Origin: an uncultured Hyphomicrobiales bacterium
GTDB taxonomy: Bacteria > Pseudomonadota > Alphaproteobacteria > Rhizobiales > Beijerinckiaceae
Direction: 5' to 3'
Assembly (NCBI GenBank): GCA_903930675.1
Contig: CAIYZJ010000078.1
Coordinates: 1-64,000, forward strand
Length of the DNA stretch: 64,000 nt
Shown here: in pieces, positions 63,235 to 64,000 of the stretch
How positions within the stretch are numbered: position 1 is the stretch's first letter
Layout of the letters: each line of letters opens with the position of its first letter
The notes under the pieces: generated by a model
Databases searched by the model: none
Told to the model about the DNA's origin: nothing
The model's input: the letters and a program-made list of their open reading frames with translations, nothing else
Position numbers and translations under genes: made by a program

Positions 63235-64000
63235 TTAACGGAACAAAACGGTTGATAATTTGCGGCGGCCCGACTTCGACAACTCGTCCATATGCCCCCA
63301 CGCCTCGAAAAACAGCAGCAATTGGCGGCGTGCACCGTCATCATTCCATGTGCGGTCGCGGCGGATGATCTCGATCAGCTCGTCGGTAGCCCGCTCGCCC
63401 TCTCCATGGGCGGCCAAGGCCAAAGCCAGATCGAAACGGGCCTGATGGTCGTTCGGATTGGCGGCAAGCCGTGCCTCGATCTCGCCGACATCACCGAGCG
63501 CGGCCGACTGGTCGGCCAGATCAATGGCCGCCTGCACACCGCTGACCGCCGTATCCTGACGCTTGTCTTCCGGCACCTGCGCCAGCACGGCGCGGGCCCC
63601 TTCCAGATCGCCATTGACCAGATGCAGCTTGGCAAGCCCTGCCAAAGCCCCCAAATGGGTTGGTTCTTCTGCCAGCACGGACAGAAACAGTTCACTGGCG
63701 GCCGCCGCATCACCGGCTTCGGCCAGTTCAAGCGCCTCGGTGACCATCTGTTCGACGGGAGCGGGGCCGATCGGGCCGATCAGCTTTTCAATGAAGCTGC
63801 GGATCTGGCTTTCGGGCACCACACCCATGAACCCGTCAACGGGTTGTCCGCGCTGGAACGCAATCACCGCCGGAATCGACTGGATGCCGAGCTGGCCGGG
63901 AATTTGCGGATGATCATCGATGTTCAGCTTCACCAAACGTACTTTGGCACCGGCCGCTTCGACCACCTTGTGCAAGACGGGTTCAAGCTGCTTGCACGGG
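63235..64000 (-). CDS. CnoX/YbbN-like thioredoxin with TPR domain (N-terminus off the window)
   Basis: The visible 255 residues begin within the thioredoxin active site (PCKQLEPVLHKVVE, the second Cys of a CxxC). The rest of the thioredoxin domain follows (KLNIDDHPQIPGQLGIQSIPAV with cis-Pro), then helical TPR-like repeats (about residues 95-245). This is the CnoX/YbbN chaperone layout, which protects substrates of GroEL and DnaK from oxidation. The start lies beyond base 64000. It heads the leftward group with the Lon-N and Trm112-like genes. Confidence 0.9.
   Translation of the reverse strand, partial: PCKQLEPVLHKVVEAAGAKVRLVKLNIDDHPQIPGQLGIQSIPAVIAFQRGQPVDGFMGVVPESQIRSFIEKLIGPIGPAPVEQMVTEALELAEAGDAAAASELFLSVLAEEPTHLGALAGLAKLHLVNGDLEGARAVLAQVPEDKRQDTAVSGVQAAIDLADQSAALGDVGEIEARLAANPNDHQARFDLALALAAHGEGERATDELIEIIRRDRTWNDDGARRQLLLFFEAWGHMDELSKSGRRKLSTVLFR

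Overview
The window looks like chromosomal DNA of an alphaproteobacterium. It is GC-rich by eye (not computed), densely packed, and has many 4-bp start/stop overlaps. Several gene neighbourhoods are alphaproteobacterial in character: xerD divergent from aroK-aroB and a CorC-type gene; tsaD-gpsA divergent from hemD-mitofilin-hemY; a DUF1674/SdhAF4 gene divergent from rsmB-heparinase-purH; and an NdvA/ChvA-type glucan exporter. I cannot place it at genus level. No phage, IS element, CRISPR array or plasmid function is visible, and most of the window is core genome.

Layout. 1-9.4 kb: xerD (cut by the left edge), a fused shikimate kinase/dehydroquinate synthase, a CNNM/CorC-type membrane protein, then a leftward group (MscS-type channel, CAP-domain lipoprotein, cyclic glucan exporter) and inorganic pyrophosphatase. 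9.5-22.2 kb: housekeeping (phosphatase-like protein, GyrI-like domain protein, dapF-mtaB, RluA-type synthase, ftsY, FAH hydrolase, EVE protein, gpsA-tsaD, hemD-mitofilin-hemY, tRNA-Thr). 22.2-24.5 kb: an unusual small module after an AT-richer spacer: a YkgJ-type cysteine-cluster protein, a GNAT/ATE-like transferase and a convergent SET-domain protein. 24.7-31.1 kb: MFS carrier, gluconate 5-dehydrogenase-like SDR, a 36-residue membrane peptide behind a perfect FNR/FixK box, HAD phosphatase, LVIVD-repeat protein with a CobW-type metallochaperone, and an unrecognised gene at the end of an ABC operon. 31.1-37.0 kb: NitT/TauT-type ABC importer with two permeases, L-2-keto-3-deoxyarabonate dehydratase, HcaT-like carrier.

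37.2-46.5 kb: RlpA-like lipoprotein on the plus strand, then a long leftward run: TRAP importer (dctP-dctQ-dctM), polysaccharide deacetylase, three consecutive SGNH hydrolases, an MBOAT O-acyltransferase and a small one-helix protein. The last six genes read as a cell-surface glycan O-acylation/deacylation module. 46.6-54.7 kb: coiled-coil secreted protein, SdhAF4-like factor, rsmB, heparinase-like protein, purH, ccmC-ccmD-ccmG without ccmAB, and yciB. 55.0-64.0 kb: acetyl-CoA synthetase, glutamine amidotransferase, TspO, hypoxanthine phosphoribosyltransferase, the overlapping chain ftsE-ftsX-ydcF-plsC, and a leftward chain of CnoX-like thioredoxin (cut by the right edge), Lon-N-domain protein and Trm112-like protein.

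The most interesting items are the YkgJ/GNAT/SET module, the FNR-controlled 36-residue membrane peptide, the triple-SGNH/MBOAT/deacetylase cluster and the LVIVD-CobW pair. Family names come from recognition of motifs and gene order; no database search was run.
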